Both the position numbers and the translations under genes were made by a program. The notes below the pieces were generated by a model. The model made no database searches. It was not told the DNA's origin and saw only the letters and a list, made by a program, of their open reading frames with translations. From the NCBI GenBank assembly GCA_024372495.1, contig CP099977.1:4278001-4342000 (forward strand): a stretch of DNA of 64,000 nt, in the 5' to 3' direction. Source of the stretch: Pseudarthrobacter sp. Fe7. Its GTDB lineage: Bacteria; Actinomycetota; Actinomycetes; Actinomycetales; Micrococcaceae. Below, piece by piece: positions 11,799 through 21,326 of the stretch (its first letter is position 1; each line of letters starts with the position of its first letter).

Positions 11799-12344
11799 TC
11801 ACCAATAGTGGGCCACGTCGATGACCAGGCGGGAGCCGGCGCCCGGACCGTCAAGGGTGAAGACACGGAACGGGAGGCGGGCGCGGACGCCGAGGCCAAG
11901 GCTTGTGTAGCCCTCGAAGCTTCCGGCGGAAACCACCTGGCGGAAGGTCTGGTAGCCGGAAACGTTGCTGAGCTCATTCGGATCAGCAGGACTGTAGGTG
12001 GCGTTGCCGTTTTGGTCGTAGGAGGGTGCCTTGATGCTGACATGAAGGCGCGCACCGCCCCGTACCGGGATGACGGCCCCTGAGCCTTCCTGCTCGATCC
12101 GCGGGACATACTGCACTGCATAGGAGACTGCGGGTCCGTTGAGGTCCACCACCAGACGGTCGAAGCAATAGTGCTGGCCGGTCCGGACGTTGGTGACGGA
12201 CGCTGTACCGGAGTCCTGCCCGGTCTTTGCGAGCGAGCCCCAGGTGAGCCCGCAGTAGGCCGCCGCCGAGGCGGGCGCCTGGACAACGATTCCCAGCCCT
12301 GCAGCCAGCAGTATGGCGGCGAGCCAGATGGAGAACTTTTTCAT
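11799..12344 (-). CDS. Secreted AMIN-like domain protein
   Basis: The 181-residue product begins MKKFSIWLAAILLAAGLGIV with a cleavable Sec signal ending near APASAAA. The mature part contains FDRLVVDLNGP, YAVQYVPRI and, at the end, FRVFTLDGPGAGSRLVIDV. This is the beta-rich pattern of the actinobacterial AMIN-like family, thought to act at the cell wall. Two cysteines (AAYCGLTW and GQHYCFDRL) could form a disulfide. The ATG at 12344 is chosen because it places the signal peptide at the N-terminus; an in-frame ATG seven codons upstream is less likely. Confidence 0.75.
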   Translation of the reverse strand: MKKFSIWLAAILLAAGLGIVVQAPASAAAYCGLTWGSLAKTGQDSGTASVTNVRTGQHYCFDRLVVDLNGPAVSYAVQYVPRIEQEGSGAVIPVRGGARLHVSIKAPSYDQNGNATYSPADPNELSNVSGYQTFRQVVSAGSFEGYTSLGLGVRARLPFRVFTLDGPGAGSRLVIDVAHYW

Positions 12345-12451
12345 TGCGGTGCCATCCAGGAACAAGAACCAATGGATGGATTAAGCGTAGGAGCGTTCCG
12401 GCCGGGAAACGAGGGCCCATTTTGATAACGACGGCGGCCGGGGACACAGCA

Positions 12452-12482
12452 GCGCCGGCCACCCCAAGGAGGTGGCCGGCGC
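12452..12482. terminator. Terminator downstream of the DUF4193 gene
   Basis: GCGCCGGCCACC and GGTGGCCGGCGC form a perfect 12-bp stem with a seven-base loop, 20 bases after the stop of the leftward gene. Confidence 0.7.
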
Positions 12483-12502
12483 CGGGAAAGTCAGGAAAAA
12501 CT

Positions 12503-12805
12503 TTAGCCTTCGCAGTCGCGGCAGTACTTCAGGCCGTCCTTCTCACGGGCAACCTGCGACCGGTGCCGGACCAGGAAACACGACGAGCAGGTGAACTCGT
12601 CAGACTGTTCGGGAACCACGATGACGGTCAGTTCCTCATTGGACAGGTCGGCGCCGGGCAGGTCGATACCTTCAGCGGTGTCGTTCTCGTCGACATCGAT
12701 TACCGCGGTCTGCGCGTTGCCGCTCCGTGATGCCTGGAGGGCCTCGAGAGAGTCGGCGGGAGACTCTTCTTCCTGCTTGCGTGGAGCATCGTAATCGGTA
12801 GCCAT
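12503..12805 (-). CDS. DUF4193 family zinc-ribbon-like protein
   Basis: This small acidic protein of about 100 residues starts MATDYDAPRKQEEES and has a long disordered acidic middle. It ends with a four-cysteine cluster: TCSSCFLVRHRSQ followed by YCRDCEG. That is the pattern of the actinobacterial DUF4193 family, widespread and of unknown function, with probable zinc binding. The internal ATG at 12805 is chosen because known members begin with this sequence; the frame opens 14 codons earlier. A strong hairpin terminator follows. Confidence 0.85.
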   Translation of the reverse strand: MATDYDAPRKQEEESPADSLEALQASRSGNAQTAVIDVDENDTAEGIDLPGADLSNEELTVIVVPEQSDEFTCSSCFLVRHRSQVAREKDGLKYCRDCEG

Positions 12806-12897
12806 AGCATGTTCACTTTCGTTGCTGCGCAGCGCCATTTCAGGCACCTCAGTGAAGCAGTTTAGGGCATTATCCCGCTACCGGCGCAATAGTGTGC

Positions 12898-13101
12898 TTA
12901 AGCAGACATTCCACCGCCTCCGGGCGCTGTTTTTGCATGCTCCGAGCGGGCCTGATGGGCTCCGATGGACACCCCGCTCAGTGCCGGCAGCCAGCCCCAC
13001 CGGGTGGCGTCAGCCATGGCGCCGGCGGCACTGGATTCGGAGTTGTACGTGATGGTGTCCAGCAGCCAGTGGCGGAGCCGGATGAGCAGGTTAGCCGTCA
13101 T
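12898..13101 (-). CDS. Possible small hypothetical protein (67 aa)
   Basis: The frame reads MTANLLIRLRHWLLDTIT and ends in a glycine-rich tail. No family is recognised. It lies upstream of the DUF4193 gene on the same strand. Only a weak TCAGGG precedes the ATG, so it could be a chance frame in GC-rich DNA. Confidence 0.3.
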   Translation of the reverse strand: MTANLLIRLRHWLLDTITYNSESSAAGAMADATRWGWLPALSGVSIGAHQARSEHAKTAPGGGGMSA

Positions 13102-13176
13102 CCCTGAAACCTACGCAGCGAATGTTGTGGCCACGTTTCGCCGGGGTCTCCCCTGATTAACTCCGCTGCGCCTACG

Positions 13177-14208
13177 TCACCGGGCCGGCGGGGCGGTGCT
13201 GCTGCGCAGGACGAGTTCGGGTTCCACCACCAGCGTCCGCGGCCCCTGCGTGCCGCCGAACGCCGCGAGCATCATGTCCATGCACCGCCGGCCCAGCTCT
13301 TCAAAGTCCTGCCGGACCACCGTCAGGGGTGGACTGAAGTAGCCGGACTCCGGCTGGTCGTCGAAGCCCATCACGGATACGTCCTGCGGCACCTTGATGC
13401 CCGCCTCGTTCAGCGCCCGCAGGACCCCCAGGGCCATCTGGTCGTTGCCCACAAAGAGGGCAGTGGCACGCCGGCTTGCCGCCACGCGCCGGCCGATCCG
13501 GTAGCCGCTGCCCGCGCTCCAATCACCCTCGACGATCAGGTCCGCGGTGAGTCCGGCGGATTCCAGGGCGGCACGCCAGCCGTCGGCGCGGGCCACGGCG
13601 TCTATCCAGTCCTGCGGCCCCGCAATGTGTCCAATCCTGACGTGCCCTTGGCTGATGAGATGTTCCACCGCCAGTTCGGCGCCGCGTCGCTGGTCCACCT
13701 TGACCCCGCCGACGGTGTCATTTCCGTCGGGACCTACGGCCACTACCGGCACTCCGATGGGCAGTTCCGCCAGGGCGGCCAGCGTCTCCAGGTGCGGAAC
13801 AATCACCACGATTCCGTCCACCGACTGGTCCAGGAAGTGCCGGACGGCGCCCAGGATCGCGTCCCGGTTAACCTCTCGCAGCGCAGCCACGCTGACGAAG
13901 TACCCTGCGTCCCGTGCCGCACGTTCCACCCCCAGCAAAGTGTTGGCAGGACCGTACTGCGAGAGCTCGCTGCCCAGGACCCCGATCGTCTGCGAGCGCC
14001 GGGTGACCAGGCTGCGGGCGGCGGTGTTGCGGCGGTAGCCGAGGTCGGCAATCGCCGCTTCTACTTTTTCACGGGTCCCGGAGCTCACGCTGGGGTGGTT
14101 GTTGACCACCCGTGACACGGTCTGGTGCGAGACCCCGGCCACTTCCGCCACGTCCTCGAGCCTGGGCAGCCGGCGTGGCCTGCTGTCCGTCACGGGGTTC
14201 GAGTCCAT
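13177..14208 (-). CDS. LacI-family repressor of the arabinose regulon
   Basis: The product has about 343 residues. The N-terminal helix-turn-helix and hinge read RLEDVAEVAGVSHQTVSRVV then SSGTREKVEAAIADLGYRRN, the LacI pattern. The periplasmic-binding-protein-like core contains FLDQSVDGIVVIVPH and ALFVGNDQMALGVLRALNEA. It lies immediately downstream of araA on the same strand. Two identical LacI-type 14-bp operators sit in the araB/transporter intergenic region, so it is probably an arabinose-responsive repressor. The ATG at 14208 (MDSNPVTDSRPRRLPRLED) is preferred to the one at 14229 on N-terminal length. Ligand identity is inferred from context. Confidence 0.85.
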   Translation of the reverse strand: MDSNPVTDSRPRRLPRLEDVAEVAGVSHQTVSRVVNNHPSVSSGTREKVEAAIADLGYRRNTAARSLVTRRSQTIGVLGSELSQYGPANTLLGVERAARDAGYFVSVAALREVNRDAILGAVRHFLDQSVDGIVVIVPHLETLAALAELPIGVPVVAVGPDGNDTVGGVKVDQRRGAELAVEHLISQGHVRIGHIAGPQDWIDAVARADGWRAALESAGLTADLIVEGDWSAGSGYRIGRRVAASRRATALFVGNDQMALGVLRALNEAGIKVPQDVSVMGFDDQPESGYFSPPLTVVRQDFEELGRRCMDMMLAAFGGTQGPRTLVVEPELVLRSSTAPPAR

Positions 14209-14247
14209 GGCAGCCGCCGGGGCCGGCACCTTGGCCGTGCCACCGGG

Positions 14248-15769
14248 TCAGATCCCGCCGGCGAGTTTGTAGTAGGCCGCGTTCCAGTTCAGGTCCTTCT
14301 TGAACTGGCGGATGGTGGTGCCTTCATCAATGGTGAGCAGTTCGGTTTTCGCGATCTCGGCGAAGTCCTCGAACACATCCATGCCTACCTGGGTGGAGAG
14401 CACGGTGTGATGCGCGGCGCCGGCAGTAAGCCAGGCGGCGGCGGACGTGGCGAAGTCCGGCTTGGGTTCCCAGAGCGCGCGGGCAACGGGGAGGTTGGGC
14501 AGCGGCTGGTCCAGCGGAACAACGTCCACGGCATTGGCCACCAGCCGGAAGCGGTCGCGCATGTCGGACAGGGCGACGACGACGCCCGGGGAAGCATCGG
14601 CGTCGAACACCAGGCGGACGGGGTCTTCCTTGCCGCCGATGCCCAGCGGGTGGATTTCCAGCCGCGGCCTGGTTGCGGTCAGGGAGGGGCACACCTCAAG
14701 CATGTGGGCGCCCAGGATCTTCTCGGAGCCGGGCTCCAGGTGGTACGTGTAGTCCTCCATCAGGGACGCCCCGCCGGGCAGCCCGGCACCCATCACCTTC
14801 GCGGCGCGGACCAGGATGGCGGTCTTCCAGTCCCCTTCCGCGCCAAAGCCGTAGCCGGCGGCCATCAGCCGCTGCACGGCCAGGCCCGGAAGCTGGCGGA
14901 GGGCTCCCAGGTCCTCGAAGGACGTGGTGAACGCGGCGGAGCCGTTGCCCTCCAGGAAGCTGCGCAGGCCCAGCTCGATCCGGGCGCCGTACCGCAGCGA
15001 TTCACGGCGTGCCGCGCCTGCGCGGAGCTCCGGCACCACGTCATAAAGGTCCTGGTACTCGGCAACCAGGGCGTCGACGTCGGCCTCTGCCGCGCCGTGC
15101 ACGGCGTCCGCGAGTTCGTTGACGGACCATGTGTTAACGGCGACGCCGAAGCGCAGGCTCGGCCTCGGTCTTGTCGCCTTCGGTGACGGCGACGTTGCGC
15201 ATGTTGTCACCAAAGCGCGTGAGCTTCAGGCTGCGGATGGCAGCCCAGCCGGCGGCGGCGCGCTGCCACGAACCCACCTGGCGGGCCACCTCAGGATTGG
15301 AAACATGCCCGACGACGGTCTTCCGGGCAATGCCCAGGCGGGACTGGATGTACCCGAACTCACGGTCGCCGTGCGCGGCCTGGTTCAGGTTCATGAAGTC
15401 GAAGTCGATGTCTGCCCACGGCAGGTCGCGGTTTGCCTGCGTGTGCAGGTGCAGCAGTGGCTTCCGCAGCAGGTCCAGGCCCTGGATCCACATCTTGGCG
15501 GGGCTGAAGGTGTGCATCCAGGCCGTCACGCCGATGACCGAATCATCCGAGTTCGCCTCCAGCGCGGTGCGGCGGATGGCGTCGGAATCCGTGAGGACCG
15601 GCTTCCACACGATCCGCACGGGGACGGCCGATGAGGAGTTGAGCTGGTTGGCGATCTCCTGTGACTGGGCGGCCACTTGCTTGAGGACTTCCTCGCCGTA
15701 GAGGTGCTGGCTGCCGGTGAGGAACCAGACCTCGTAGCCGTCGAGGGAGGTGTTTGCTGCGGTGCTCAT
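14248..15769 (-). CDS. araA: L-arabinose isomerase; one apparent frameshift
   Basis: The enzyme converts L-arabinose to L-ribulose with a Mn2+ site. The start is MSTAANTSLDGYEVWFLTGS, followed by QHLYGEEVLKQVA. Later motifs are LHTQANRDLPWADIDFDFMN and, in the C-terminal half, AGYGFGAEGDWK with EDYTYHLEPG. The total of about 506 residues is normal. The frame breaks near 15157, where KTEAELRFGVAVN needs GAGCTGCGC and the coding strand reads GAGCCTGCGC. AGGAGAA precedes the ATG at 15769. It is the third gene after araB and araD on one transcript. Confidence 0.93.
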
Positions 15770-15798
15770 GGATTCTCCTGGGAAAGTCGGTTCTTGGC

Positions 15799-16529
15799 CT
15801 ATTGGCCGTAGACGTTCTGGTAGCGGGCGTAGAGGGAGTCGATGTGGCCCTGGTCGATGGGGAGCGGTTCCCCGAGCCTGCCGGGCGATATGCACGGTGC
15901 GGGCCACTTCCTCGCACATGACGGCGGCCTTCACGGCGGACCGGGCATCCTTGCCAATGGTGAAGGGGCCGTGGTTCTGCATCAGGACCGCAGGGGACGT
16001 GGAGTTCTTCAACGTCTCCACGATGCCGTGGCCAATCGAGTCGTCGCCGATCAGCGCGAACGGGCCCACCGGGATGGAGCCACCGAATTCGTCACCCATC
16101 ATGGTCAGCACGCACGGTATGGCTTCACCCCGCGCAGCCCACGCGGTGGCGTACGTGGAGTGCGTGTGCACCACGCCGCCCACCTCCGGCATGTGCCGGT
16201 ACACGTAGGCATGCGCAGCGGTGTCCGACGACGGCGACAGCGGTGGGTTGCCCCAATCCACAGTGCCGCCGCCACCGACGTTGGTGCCCCTCACCGGCGT
16301 GCCGTGCAGGTCGGTCACGATCATGAGCTCCGGGGCCAGGCTCCTGGTAGGAGACACCGGAGGGCTTGATCACCATCAGGTCGGTACCTGGCACCCGGGC
16401 CGAAACGTTCCCTGCCGTCCACACCACCAGCCCGTACCGGGTCAGCTCGGTGTGCAGGGCGCACACTTCCTCGCGGATCCGGGCAATGGTCTGCAGGATC
16501 CCGGTTTCGGTTCCAGTGCCGGCGGTCAT
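15799..16529 (-). CDS. araD: L-ribulose-5-phosphate 4-epimerase; two apparent frameshifts
   Basis: The class II aldolase-like epimerase converts L-ribulose 5-phosphate to D-xylulose 5-phosphate. Motifs include WTAGNVSARVPGTDLMVIKPSG, the metal-ligand segment VGGVVHTHSTYATAWA and the downstream MQNHGPFTIGKDARSAVKAA. The frame breaks near 16340 (YQELAPELMIV needs GAGCTGGCC) and near 15877 (ARQLGEPLPIDQGH needs CAGCTCGGG). Both are the AGCT lesion. After correction the protein has about 242 residues and ends NVYGQ. Its ATG overlaps the araB stop by four bases (ATGA), so translation is coupled. Confidence 0.92.
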
Positions 16530-18286
16530 GCGGACACCTCCACGGCGGCTTCGGCCTGCGAACCGGACGTATGGACAACCGTGCCGGCGGCTTTGCGCTG
16601 AATGGCCTTGAGCCGGTGCATCACGTCATTGCCGCCACGGCCGAAGTAGTCGTGCAGCACCTTGTACTCCTGGAACAGCTCCTCGTAGGCGGCCACGTTT
16701 TCCGGAATCGGCGTGTAGACCTCGCCGGGTTCGGCGCCCATGGCCGCGGCAGCGTCGCGGATGTCCGAGTATTCGCCGGCGGCGACGGCCGCGTGGATGG
16801 CTGATCCCAGGGCCGGCCCCTGCTCCGAACCGATGGTGGAGAGCTGCAGGCCGGTGGCGTCGGCGTAGATCTGCATCAGGAGTTTGTTCTTGAGCAGTCC
16901 GCCGGCCACGATGAATTCCTTGACCGGGACGCCGGCGTCACGGAAGGCGTCCACGATGGTGCGGGTTCCAAAGGCTGTGGCTTCCAGGAGTGCACGGTAG
17001 GTGTCCTCGGGCCTGGTGGCAAGGGTCTGGCCCACCACGATGCCGGACAGCTCGTGGTCCACCAGCACCGACCGGTTGCCCGAATGCCAGTCCAACGCGA
17101 TCAAGCCGTGTTCCCCGATGGCCTGCCGCGAGGCCAGGCCGGTGAGGTATTCGTGGATTCCCAGCCCCGCATCCTTGGCAGCCTGATGGTATTCGGGCGG
17201 AACACCGTACTTCGTGAACCAGCCAAAGATGTCCCCCACCCCTGACTGTCCGGCCTCGTAGCCCCAAAGCCCGGGGACGATTCCACCGTCCACGGCACCG
17301 CACATTCCGGGCACCTCGCGCAGTTCGCTGCCGTTCATGACGTGGCAGGTAGAGGTGCCCATGATCGCGACCAGGCGGCCGGAATCCACCGCCTTCGCCG
17401 CCGGAGCCGTGACGTGCGCATCAACGTTTCCCACGGCCACGGCGATGCCCTCCGGCAGCCCGGTCCAAGCAGCCGCCTCCGCCGTCAGGGTGCCCGCGGC
17501 GTCCCCCAGCTGGCCAATGGTGTGCTCCAGTTTCGTGCTGACAAAATCCTTGAAGTCCGGGTTCAGTGCGGCCAGGAAATCCTCGGACGGGTACCGTCCG
17601 TCCTGGTAAATGCCTTTGTAGCCGGCAGTGCAGGCGTTACGGACATACCGGCCGCACAGCTGCCAGACGATCCAGTCCGCCGCCTCCACCCAGTGGTCCA
17701 TTTCGGCGTAGGCTTCCGGGTCCTCCTCCAGCAGCTGCAGCCCCTTGGCGAACTCCCACTCCGAGGAAATAAGCCCCCCGTAACGGGGAAGCCAGTCCTC
17801 GCCCCGTTCGGCGGCGATCCGGTTGATCCGGTCGGCCTGCCCCTGCGCTGCGTGGTGGCGCCAGAGCTTCACATAAGCATGCGGCCGGTTCCCGTAGCCG
17901 GGCAGTTCATTCAGCGGCGTCCCATCGGCCTTGACCGGCACCATGGTGCAGGCGGTGAAGTCCGTGGCAACGCCGACGACGGCAGCGGGATCGATCCCCG
18001 CCGCAGCCACCGCGGCAGGAACCGCGACACGCAGGACATCCCGGTAGTCGTTGGGCACCTGAAGCGCCCACTCCCCGGGAAGCCGTGCCCCGTCGTCGCC
18101 CGCTGTGTCCCGGGGCAGGACGTCGGTGACCACCGCGTGGGGATACTCGTGGACAGCGCTGCCCAGTTCCTTGCCGTCACGGACACGCACCACCACGGCA
18201 CGGCCTGAAAGGGTTCCGTAATCCACGCCGATGACGCAGTGGTCATGGCCGGGCTCGGTACTGGAAGTGAACAGCGCATCTGGCAT
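16526..18286 (-). CDS. araB: Ribulokinase
   Basis: This FGGY-family kinase of 586 residues phosphorylates L-ribulose. The ATP-binding N-terminus reads CVIGVDYGTLSGRAVVVRV, and TDFTACTMVPVKADGTPL is characteristic of AraB. The second domain carries AIMGTSTCHVMNG and EFIVAGGLLKNKLLMQIYAD. The frame is intact. It is the first gene of the leftward araBDA operon and is divergent from the sugar importer, sharing a control region with two operators. The length is slightly above the usual ~560. Confidence 0.95.
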   Translation of the reverse strand: MPDALFTSSTEPGHDHCVIGVDYGTLSGRAVVVRVRDGKELGSAVHEYPHAVVTDVLPRDTAGDDGARLPGEWALQVPNDYRDVLRVAVPAAVAAAGIDPAAVVGVATDFTACTMVPVKADGTPLNELPGYGNRPHAYVKLWRHHAAQGQADRINRIAAERGEDWLPRYGGLISSEWEFAKGLQLLEEDPEAYAEMDHWVEAADWIVWQLCGRYVRNACTAGYKGIYQDGRYPSEDFLAALNPDFKDFVSTKLEHTIGQLGDAAGTLTAEAAAWTGLPEGIAVAVGNVDAHVTAPAAKAVDSGRLVAIMGTSTCHVMNGSELREVPGMCGAVDGGIVPGLWGYEAGQSGVGDIFGWFTKYGVPPEYHQAAKDAGLGIHEYLTGLASRQAIGEHGLIALDWHSGNRSVLVDHELSGIVVGQTLATRPEDTYRALLEATAFGTRTIVDAFRDAGVPVKEFIVAGGLLKNKLLMQIYADATGLQLSTIGSEQGPALGSAIHAAVAAGEYSDIRDAAAAMGAEPGEVYTPIPENVAAYEELFQEYKVLHDYFGRGGNDVMHRLKAIQRKAAGTVVHTSGSQAEAAVEVSA

Positions 18287-18366
18287 TGGGGTTGCCTCCG
18301 TCCGGGAGGCATGGGCCTCATCACCGGGTTTGTAGGGGTCAAGGTACAGCTAAGTGCTGCAGCAAG

Positions 18367-18380
18367 TGTGAACGCTAACA
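18367..18380. promoter_or_regulatory. AraR-type operator, araB-proximal copy
   Basis: TGTGAACGCTAACA is an imperfect LacI-type dyad. The same 14 bases occur in reverse orientation at 18433-18446. On the minus strand a TTGTTA -35-like element overlaps this copy, consistent with control of araB. Confidence 0.75.
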
Positions 18381-18431
18381 AAGGAGAAGTCAATGAAGCC
18401 GAAAACTTTTCGAGATTCCCGCCTAGGCGTC

Positions 18432-18460
18432 TTGTTAGCGTTCACAAATCAGTCTATATT
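18432..18460 (+). promoter_or_regulatory. Importer promoter overlapping second AraR-type operator
   Basis: TTGTTA at 18432-18437 and TATATT at 18455-18460 are separated by 17 bases, a good sigma-70-type promoter reading right. The operator TGTTAGCGTTCACA at 18433-18446 covers the -35 region. The two operators are 66 bp centre to centre, which would allow a DNA loop by one repressor tetramer or cooperative dimers. Confidence 0.75.
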
Positions 18461-18554
18461 GAACCGACACATCAACAATGTGGCCAGGGCCAGGGAGCAC
18501 GGGTGCTGCCTGGCCCAACAACACTTCGTGGCAGTGCTGCCGCGGAAGGAGAAA

Positions 18555-19685
18555 ATGGTGAGAATCAAAAAACTGATGGGCGCGGTGGCTCTTGTCCTCG
18601 CCCTGACGGTGGGTGCCACTGGTTGCGGCTCCCGCGGCGGAGCCAGCGAATCCAGCGGCGCCGCAGCAAAGCCGAGTGATTCACTGGTGGGCATCTCGAT
18701 GCCCACGCAGACGTCCGAACGTTGGATTGCCGATGGCGCCAACGTGGAAAAGTCCCTGAAGGACCTCGGCTACAAGACGGACCTCCAGTTCGCCAATGAC
18801 GACATCCCCACCCAGGTGTCGCAGATCGAAAACATGCTGACCAAGGGCGCCAAAGCCCTGATTATTGCCGCCATCGACGGCACCACCCTGACCGACGTCC
18901 TGGCCAAGGCCAAGGAGCAGAACGTCAAGGTCATCGCCTACGACCGTCTCATCAACGGCACGCCCAACGTGGACTACTACACCACGTTCGACAACTACAC
19001 CGTCGGTGTCCAGCAGGCCACCTCGCTGCTGACCGGCCTGGGCCTGGTCGATGCCAGCGGCAAGAAGGTGGACGGCAAGGGCCCCTTCAACATCGAGCTT
19101 TTCGCGGGCAGCCCCGACGACAACAACGCCAACTTCTTCTGGACCGGCGCCATGGACACCCTCAAGCCGTACATGGATGCCGGCACCCTGAAGGTCCCCA
19201 GCGGGCAGACCAAATTCGAGCAGGCAGCGATCCTCCGCTGGCAGGCACCCGTGGCCCAGAAGCGCATGGAGGACATCATCACTTCCGCGTACGGCTCCGG
19301 CACCAAGCTGAACGGCGTCCTTTCCCCGTATGACGGCCTGTCCATCGGCATCATCTCGGCTCTCACCAGCACCGGCGGCTACGCCAAGGGAACCCTGCCC
19401 GTGGTGACCGGCCAGGACGCCGAAAAGGGGTCCGTCAAGTCCATCGTCGCCGGTGAGCAGTACTCCACGATCTTCAAGGACACCCGCCAGCTCGGCGCGC
19501 AGGCCGTGAAGATGGTCGACGCCGTCCTCAAGGGCCAGGAACCGGAAACCAATGACACCAAGACCTACAACAACAAGGTCAAGGTGGTCCCGGCCTTCCT
19601 GCTGAAGTCCGTCATCATCACAAAAGACAACTACAAGAAGGAACTGATCGACTCGGGTTACTACAAGGACTCCGACGTCAAGTAG
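18555..19685 (+). CDS. chvE: ChvE-like sugar-binding lipoprotein of an ABC importer
   Basis: The start MVRIKKLMGAVALVLALTVG leads into ATGCGS, a lipobox, so the protein is a membrane-anchored lipoprotein. The mature part is a type I periplasmic-binding fold with VGISMPTQTSERWIADGANV, then QIENMLTKGAKALIIAAIDG and LPVVTGQDAEKGSVKSI, as in ChvE/MmsE-type multiple monosaccharide receptors. Length is about 376 residues. The ATG at 18555 has AGGAGA just upstream; a longer frame to 18393 covers the operator and is rejected. Context with araBDA implies L-arabinose as ligand, though this family also binds galactose and glucose. Confidence 0.9.
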   Translation: MVRIKKLMGAVALVLALTVGATGCGSRGGASESSGAAAKPSDSLVGISMPTQTSERWIADGANVEKSLKDLGYKTDLQFANDDIPTQVSQIENMLTKGAKALIIAAIDGTTLTDVLAKAKEQNVKVIAYDRLINGTPNVDYYTTFDNYTVGVQQATSLLTGLGLVDASGKKVDGKGPFNIELFAGSPDDNNANFFWTGAMDTLKPYMDAGTLKVPSGQTKFEQAAILRWQAPVAQKRMEDIITSAYGSGTKLNGVLSPYDGLSIGIISALTSTGGYAKGTLPVVTGQDAEKGSVKSIVAGEQYSTIFKDTRQLGAQAVKMVDAVLKGQEPETNDTKTYNNKVKVVPAFLLKSVIITKDNYKKELIDSGYYKDSDVK

Positions 19686-19695
19686 TCAGCGTCCG

Positions 19696-19731
19696 GGGGC
19701 TGTGGCCGGACCTCCATCCGGCCACAGCCCC
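19696..19731 (+). terminator. Intercistronic stem-loop between binding protein and ATPase
   Basis: GGGGCTGTGGCCGGA pairs perfectly with TCCGGCCACAGCCCC around a six-base loop, without a T run. Such hairpins commonly protect the binding-protein mRNA or attenuate readthrough, giving more receptor than ATPase. Confidence 0.65.
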
Positions 19732-19792
19732 GCCCGCAGCCTCCTGCAGCAGCAGGAAGGCCCAGCTTTCGACCAGTCAGTGGGAATTGACG

Positions 19793-21322
19793 ATGAACAC
19801 ACCCATTCTTCAAATGCGAGGAATCACCAAGACGTTCCCGGGCGTGAAAGCGCTGCAGGACGTCACCCTGGATGTGAACCGTGGCGAGGTCCACGCCATC
19901 TGCGGTGAAAACGGGGCCGGCAAATCAACGCTCATGAAAGTGTTGTCCGGCGTCTATGCACACAACACTTTCGACGGGGAGATCCTGTTCGAGAACGAAC
20001 CCTGCAACTTCTCCAGCATTTCGGACAGCGAGAAGCGGGGAATTGTCATCATTCACCAGGAACTGGCCTTGAGCCCGTTCCTCTCCATCGCCGAGAACAT
20101 CTACCTGGGCAATGAACAGGCCACCAATGGATGGGTGGACTGGCGCAAGACCAACCTCGAGGCCGCCAAGCTGCTGGCGCGCGTTGGCCTGGACGAAAAT
20201 CCGGTCACCCCTGTGCAGCACATCAGTGTTGGCAAGCAGCAGCTGGTGGAAATCGCCAAGGCCCTCTCCAAGGAGGTGAAGCTGCTGATCCTTGACGAAC
20301 CCACGGCCGCCCTCAACGACGAGGATTCCGGCCACCTGCTGGACCTGATCCTCCATTTGAAGGGCCAAGGGGTCACCAGCATCATCATCAGCCACAAACT
20401 CAATGAAATCCGGAAGGTGGCGGACGCCGTCACCATCATCCGGGACGGCAGGACCATCGAGACCCTGCGGCTCGACGAAGGCCAGATCACCCAGGAACGG
20501 ATTATCCGCGGCATGGTGGGCCGTGACCTGGAGAGCCTGTATCCGGACCGCGAACCGAACATCGGCGAGGAAGTACTGCGGATCGAGGACTGGTCCGTGC
20601 GCCACCCCCAGGACCACAGCCGCATGGTGGTCAACAACGCCAACCTGCACGTCAGGAAAGGCGAGGTGGTAGGGCTGGCCGGCCTCATGGGCGCCGGCCG
20701 CACCGAACTTGCCATGAGCGTCTTCGGCCGCACCTACGGCACCGCCACCTCCGGCAAGGTCTACAAATACGGCGAGGAAATCAACACCGCCACGGTGTCC
20801 GATGCCATCCGGCACGGCATTGCCTACGCCACCGAAGACCGCAAGCACTACGGGCTGAACCTTATCGAGGACATCAAGCGGAACATTTCCCTGGCGGCAC
20901 TGAGCAAGCTCGCAAAACGCGGCTTCGTGGACAAGAACCAGGAGACCGTGGTGGCCAACGGCTACCGCAAGAGCATGAACATCAAGGCCCCCTCCGTGGC
21001 CGCCATCACCGGCAAGCTGTCGGGTGGAAACCAGCAGAAGGTGGTGCTGAGCAAATGGATGTTCTCCGACCCCGATGTGCTCATCCTCGATGAACCGACC
21101 CGTGGGATCGACGTCGGCGCCAAATACGAGATCTACACGATCATCGACAAACTCGCGGCCGAAGGAAAAGCAGTCATTGTGATTTCCTCGGAACTTCCTG
21201 AACTCCTGGGCATCTGCGACCGCATCTACACCCTCGCAGCGGGCCACATCACCGGCGAAGTGCCCATCGCCGAAGCCACCCAGGAAACCCTGATGCACTA
21301 CATGACCAAAGAGAAGGAATAG
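19793..21322 (+). CDS. mmsA: Sugar ABC importer ATPase with two nucleotide-binding domains
   Basis: About 509 residues hold two tandem ABC domains. The first has Walker A GENGAGKST near residue 40, VGKQQLVEIAKALSKE, and Walker B KLLILDEPTAAL. The second has the degenerate site GLMGAGRTELAM, the signature LSGGNQQKVVLSKW and VLILDEPTRGIDVGAKYEIY. This layout is typical of MmsA/GguA/XylG. The ATG at 19793 with GGGAA upstream is preferred to a TTG six bases earlier. The frame is intact. It energises import of the sugar bound by the ChvE-like protein. Confidence 0.92.
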   Translation: MNTPILQMRGITKTFPGVKALQDVTLDVNRGEVHAICGENGAGKSTLMKVLSGVYAHNTFDGEILFENEPCNFSSISDSEKRGIVIIHQELALSPFLSIAENIYLGNEQATNGWVDWRKTNLEAAKLLARVGLDENPVTPVQHISVGKQQLVEIAKALSKEVKLLILDEPTAALNDEDSGHLLDLILHLKGQGVTSIIISHKLNEIRKVADAVTIIRDGRTIETLRLDEGQITQERIIRGMVGRDLESLYPDREPNIGEEVLRIEDWSVRHPQDHSRMVVNNANLHVRKGEVVGLAGLMGAGRTELAMSVFGRTYGTATSGKVYKYGEEINTATVSDAIRHGIAYATEDRKHYGLNLIEDIKRNISLAALSKLAKRGFVDKNQETVVANGYRKSMNIKAPSVAAITGKLSGGNQQKVVLSKWMFSDPDVLILDEPTRGIDVGAKYEIYTIIDKLAAEGKAVIVISSELPELLGICDRIYTLAAGHITGEVPIAEATQETLMHYMTKEKE

Positions 21323-21326
21323 CGAA

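Noticed and set aside
18393..18554. Start of the sugar-binding protein at 18393
   Set aside because: It would place the promoter and operator inside the gene and bury the lipoprotein signal; the ATG at 18555 has a good ribosome-binding site.
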